NCBI GenBank assembly: GCA_936450465.1
Contig: OW388296.1
Coordinates: 52,364,931 to 52,428,930 of the forward strand
Source: Gibbula magus
Lineage: Eukaryota > Mollusca > Gastropoda > Trochida > Trochidae
Direction: 5' to 3'
Length of the DNA: 64,000 nucleotides
The first letter of the stretch is position 1, and every line of letters starts with the position of its first letter. The notes under the pieces were generated by a model, which saw nothing but the letters and a program-made list of their open reading frames with translations, was not told where the DNA came from and ran no database searches. Positions 59,932-64,000 of the stretch are shown here, piece after piece. A program made the position numbers and the translations under genes.

Positions 59932-62900
59932 TTAATACTCCTTTCTTCTTTTTTTCAATGGGATGGAAGCTTGAACAACAGGGGAGACTTGCAAATGGTG
60001 TTCTTTCATAATGGTCAAATATTTTGACTCCTCCGATTTCATCCCCCAGACTCGTCTCTTCAGGTGATTGAGAGTGGCATGGATCTGCTCTCCACCTTGC
60101 TCACCATGCAGTGCCATGCCAAACTTCCATCTGTCCATCCAGTCACACACATGATCTTCCAGCATGTGCATCTTTGGTGTGATTGACTGTTTGGGGAAGA
60201 CACGCCTGAAGAAACTCATGTACTGTTCAATGCTGCCTTTAATTTGCAAAATATCATCTTGTGAAACGACATCATCGTGTGCAACAATGTTGTGAACATC
60301 TGCGAATCTTCTGTTCAGTTCTTGAAAGGATTCTCTGATACGATATGCTTCTGTTATCAGGGACCTATCTGTTGTTAATTCTAAAGTGTCCTTTGTAACA
60401 CTCCTGCAGATATCTTCATATACAGTTGATCGAAGATATTTATTGCAGTGGTTTCCTACAAAAGAGCGTCCGTGATAGGCTTGTGGTATTATCTTATTTC
60501 TTTGAAGCATAGTATCAAGGTTGGATGTCACTGGTCCCGTTCGAAAGGGAAGTTTGTTTGATTCTTTTTGCTGTGTAATGCTTTCTAATAGTGCTGTAAT
60601 TTTTTCATTAAGTTTTGTTTCACTTCTCTGGAAATTTTTGAACCGAAACTGTATGTTCTATCCTGTCTAATTTTTCTAGCATTTTTCTCTTCTTGGTCTC
60701 AAGTTTTGCAACTTCCCTTAAATTTCCTATGTACTTCCCAAATATTGTATTTGGTAGTGGATCACTGGTTGCAGCAAGTTTCACAGCAATAAGAATATCA
60801 AGCTCATGGCAGTCATGTTCCAGCATGGTATGGTGCTTCTTCACAATGCCGAGAAGAATGTGTAGGTAAGGAGGACACACTCTGTGAAGAGATATTGGAA
60901 GAATAGGATTGTGGATCACGTTGTGAAAGTGCGAGGCTTTCTTTATATTTGACTTCCCTTTTTGGCAAAACTGTTTGTGGTCATCCTTCAGATCTTTGAC
61001 TGTCCTCCCGTCAACGTTGCGCCTCGCCTGTTCATCCTGCATTTGTTGTTTGGTGGTGTAACACCAGAGGCATGGGTATGTGCCTGCGGGGCCCGAAAGA
61101 CCATATATTTTAGTGAGAAATTCATAATCACCAAAGAGAAATGTTTTTATCTTCTTTTGTTGCCATTTAGTTTTGCCCAATTCATATATTTGCTTCACGT
61201 GTCTTTCAAGTCCTAAACTCAGATTCTTGAAACTGTCTTTTGCAGGAAACATGCTGAACACAATGGTGTTGTTTTTTGAGTTTGGATGAGGTAGATTTGC
61301 AACTTGCAATGTCATCTTGAAACTGCCTCCACCATGATCACCTCCAATTTTAAGCTATATTTCATCCGAAGGGATGTTATTGCCATGCCATGTTAGCATG
61401 TTTGATTTCTTATACTTATCAAGCATCTCAAGAACAAACAGTTTCAAGTCTTTTACGAAGACAATAGGTACAGCCTTCATGACTGGGCGCTGATTATCAC
61501 CCATCATTTCCATGTCGGTTCGGTGGCATTCAATGTGATTACCTATTGCATTAAGCTGAGCCTGTCGTTCCGAGGATTCGTTTTCAAATTTGATGCCCAT
61601 TGCTTTTAAGAAATGTTTCTGCTTACGATATTGTGACCATGACAGCCCAAGATACGATCTCATTGCTATTCCATATTTTCTGCCAATCGTCATTTTTCTG
61701 TGAATGCCAGCTGAACCACACACATGTTGCCTTTTTTTCACAGGTATATTTCGTATTTCCGCAATTTGTTGACTGACAACAGAATCCTGACTATGGCCAG
61801 CTATCATTGATCTTATAGCTGCCAATTCCTTTGAGCGTCTTCTTTTCAATGGAGAATTCGCATCTAATGATGTCTTTCGGGCTCGTCGTATTTTTCTCAG
61901 GACAATTGGCTGGCCTTTAGTTTTACACCTGACCACATTTTTGTCTTCTGTTGTCAACAACTTCCTCCGTACAAGATGTGTTTGAAGGGATTCCTCCATT
62001 GCTGATAGTGGTTCTGTAACAGATTTAGATAGGCATGATCCAACAGTTACAGTGTGTGGCATATCTGGAAATTGCATCGGTGACGTTTGCATTTCTTTAT
62101 ATTGTTTAGGAATTGGTGTGGCTGGATTGGTGTCGACATGCTCACACGTGTGATTTATCATTGTTGAAAGATGATCTGTTTTTGAGCAACATGTGCACTT
62201 GACTAACAAACACAGTAACTGTGACTTGAACTTCCAGTCAACTCTCTCAACCTCCTGAAGCTGCACTGATAATTTGCATGTTGGGCATGGTACAGTTTGA
62301 GATCGTTCATTCTGAAATACTTTGCTTAAACATCTGCTGCAAAAGTAATGTTCACAAGGATCACATTTAGTTTTAACAGATCTTGGTGAGAAAATGTCTT
62401 GACAGATTGAACACATGTAATTTGATTTCTGCATTTCTGTAAGTCCTGTAATTTCAAAGTCAACATTTGCTGGTAATGTTGGAAAACTATCATCAAACAG
62501 ATCCTGAAACATATCATCTGTATCCAATCTAGGAACTGTTGTTTGGCTTTCTGTTTTTCTTTTTAGTGGCCGACCCCTTTTACAATGATCAGACACACTT
62601 TGACAAATCCAACACAATTTCTCTTCTTTGCAATCACTAACACACCACTTTGTATCAAGGATATTAGCATCCCGAATTGCATTCTTATCTCCATTTGTAG
62701 CTTCCCTGCCTTCTTTCAATACTCTCCTATTATAGTTCAACATGCGTCTGTAACAATGATTACATATCTTTGAAGGATGACTGAAAATATTGTCATTCTT
62801 AATGTCTATTCCATATACATTCAATATATCTTCCACATAATTTTGACATGATTTTGTAAACTTCTGTGACACCAACTTTGCTCTACATCCACATATTCGT

Positions 62901-62947
62901 CATAGATATTGAAGGTTTTCTTGATGAGCAGAGTGAAAATTACTCAT
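59932..62947 (-). pseudogene. RAG1-N-terminal-like plus Chapaev transposase, nearly intact
   Basis: The natural ATG is at 62947. After 15 codons an in-frame TGA (62902-62900) replaces what should be the first Cys of RICGC; the frame then stays open to a TAG at 61357-61355 (context DEI*LKIGGDHGGG, probably a Trp codon). It stays open again to 60620, where a 1-bp shift leads into the last 199-plus codons ending at 59932. In all about 1004 codons. Residues below are counted from a TTG at 62875. The N-terminal half has HPSKICNHC (C38/C41), C88-x2-C91, a basic KRGRPLKRK, a C3HC4 RING (C155, C158, C174, H176, C179, C182, C197, C200) and C230...H242-x3-H246. This is the order seen in RAG1 outside its catalytic core. 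The C-terminal half is Chapaev-like: GGDHGGGSFK, FGDYEFL, GLSGPAGTYPCLWC, and ALHGEQGGEQIHATLN. Confidence 0.85.
62170..62413 (-). other. RING plus C2H2 zinc-finger domain within the fusion protein
   Basis: CSICQDIFSPRSVKTK, then CDPCEHYFCSRC and VPCPTC form a complete C3HC4 RING with all eight ligands. Twenty-six residues later VKCTCC...INHTCEH gives a C2H2-type finger. RAG1 has RING then C2H2 in the same order, and the RING has E3 ubiquitin ligase activity there. Activity here is inferred. Confidence 0.85.
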
Positions 62948-63483
62948 ATTTAAACTGTATCGCAATATCTTACATAAAGTGATGCTTCCATTGACAATAT
63001 TGTGAAGAACACATTAGAACTCACTGTATAAAACACATCCGACGTGTACCTTTAAACTGGCAGTATCATTAAAACGCGACTTGAACCACTGATGTTTCCA
63101 GGCAGAAATGATAATATAAACATGTGTGGGTAACATAATCTGGAATTTATCAACAAGGAAAAATTTCATCACTGGAGAACGTGGGTTTGAAATATCAACA
63201 ATTTGGGGGAAATGTGCTCTTTCACCCCTATGGCAAGAAAGGGCTGTCTGGGAAGCAATTAACTGATAAGCTGGGTTTTGTTATTGTTAGTGTCTGACCT
63301 AGGGTCGTAAGTGTCGAAGAGGCTAAGTGGTATAATGACAAGTTACAAGATGTAGCAGACAAGGGGAAACTTTTACACCTAATAGCTTCAGTTGCTAACA
63401 TGGCGGCCATTTTTAAACAGCTTCTGTAAACCTAGTAACGGGCTAGGCGCATGCGCGTCACGCTGAGTCAGCCAAGCTGTGAC

Positions 63484-63547
63484 TTATCTAGCTCGGCTCT
63501 CTGCTGAAGCTAAATAGCCACGGTTTAAGCAGAGTGAAACAGCCGTG
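63484..63547 (-). other. 5' terminal region of the Chapaev element
   Basis: The outer end reads CACGGCTGTTTCACTC. The DIRS reading frame runs on by chance through this sequence to a stop at 63484, giving a chimeric tail after KKDGG that is not part of the DIRS protein. Confidence 0.75.
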
Positions 63548-63551
63548 CCCC

Positions 63552-64000
63552 CGTCCTTCTTGGTAACTATGAAGTAGGTGGAATAATAACCACTCTGCTC
63601 CTGACCATCGACGAAGTCGACAGCCAAAAACGCCTCATGCCCATGATAGCGACCATCATTTGACTTGCGGCGCTGCAGATAGCGTCGCGCGCCAGATGAG
63701 TTCCTACTGCTGAGTGAAGGGAGGCAGTCGGCGCCCTTGCTTACCGATAAGGGAATGGGTCGCGGACCCAGCAAGGGAGGTGAGGGAGAGCACGTACTCG
63801 CGACCCCCGGGACATCGAACAATCCCTCCTCGCCGATCTGGTACCGTTTCAACAGGTCCGGGCAGTCCATATGTGCGGCCTTCGGGGTGGCAGTGATCAC
63901 CCGGCAGGCGAAATCCAGTTGAAACCGGGGCTGGGGGCGGGATAACCACCTGAGGCAGAGCCAAATCAATACGATCGCGCATCTGCCTCAGTGCGAAAGC
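63552..64000 (-). pseudogene. DIRS-type polyprotein, N-terminal side of RT, runs off window
   Basis: The minus strand gives a Pro/Gly-rich region with unclear frame, then SGYYSTYFIVTKKDGG, the fingers of a DIRS RT. The Chapaev insertion follows directly. Removing the insert with one target copy rejoins this in frame to FRPILNLKYLN at 59219. Confidence 0.8.

Larger units (their letters stand above)
59224..63547 (-). mobile_element. Chapaev-type DNA transposon encoding a RAG1-N-like/transposase fusion
   Basis: The 4324-bp element has termini CACGGCTGTT on both ends (imperfect similarity continues about 70 bp inward). It is flanked by the 4-bp duplication CCCC (59220-59223 and 63548-63551). A 4-bp duplication and CAC ends fit Chapaev (CMC group). 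It holds one gene on the minus strand, with about 600 bp of 5' and 720 bp of 3' noncoding sequence. It sits inside a DIRS RT reading frame. Confidence 0.88.

Noticed and set aside
62875..62947. Start of the RAG1-like gene at 62875
   Set aside because: The codon at 62875 is TTG. The frame continues upstream through RICGC and a single TGA to an ATG at 62947, so the shorter start is an artefact of the stop.

Overview
The window is eukaryotic, from an animal, and consists almost entirely of transposable elements. It is AT-rich, coding is sparse and split by GT..AG introns, and no bacterial operon signals appear. The mix of elements fits a marine invertebrate, most likely a mollusc or another lophotrochozoan: a LINE with a 2A peptide, a MetaSINE-like tRNA SINE, DIRS retrotransposons, a Penelope-like element, PIF/Harbinger, ISL2EU-like and Chapaev DNA transposons, and GTCY-rich and TGAT-tailed repeats. 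The species cannot be fixed from the sequence. Only one gene looks like an ordinary host gene.

Layout. 1-695 (-): 5' end of a LINE ORF1 carrying a 2A motif. 1.9-7 kb: MITEs and a nested fold-back element. 5060-8254: a full-length PIF/Harbinger element with TIRs, a TTA target duplication and a broken transposase. 9661-15960 (-): a two-exon gene for an SGNH/PC-esterase-like type II membrane protein. Its 5.1-kb intron holds a Penelope-like insertion (12098-13779) and a tRNA SINE (14941-15250). 17.2-18.1 kb: LINE fragment split by a poly-C MITE. 19715-22598: DIRS element with inverted terminal repeats, tyrosine recombinase and RNase H but no RT. 23.2-28.5 kb: three LINE remnants.

29.1-55.7 kb is a direct tandem segmental duplication, copy A about 29110-45038 and copy B about 45845-55733, with almost no coding of its own. 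Each copy serves as an empty-site reference for the other. Copy A received a LINE (13-bp target duplication), a 6-kb ISL2EU-like transposon with a DDE transposase and a convergent SAP-SWIM-YqaJ nuclease gene, a Harbinger fragment with a MADF ORF, a Tc1/mariner pseudogene, and a triplication of a 105-bp unit. Copy B received a 2.4-kb L1/Tx1-type LINE (13-bp target duplication) and a LINE tail. A GTCCCC-rich minisatellite lies between the copies.

58.3-64 kb (-): a DIRS RT/RNase H gene interrupted at the codons for KKDGG/FRP by a complete 4324-bp Chapaev-type DNA transposon (59224-63547). Its single long gene joins a RAG1-like N-terminal region (zinc-binding Cys pairs, C3HC4 RING, C2H2 finger) to a Chapaev-type transposase. 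It is broken by only two stop codons and one frameshift. This is the most interesting object here; it resembles the N-RAG-TP type of element reported from the sea slug Aplysia.

Several of the called protein starts in the window are TTG codons, so I give the first ATG or splice site where that changes the gene.
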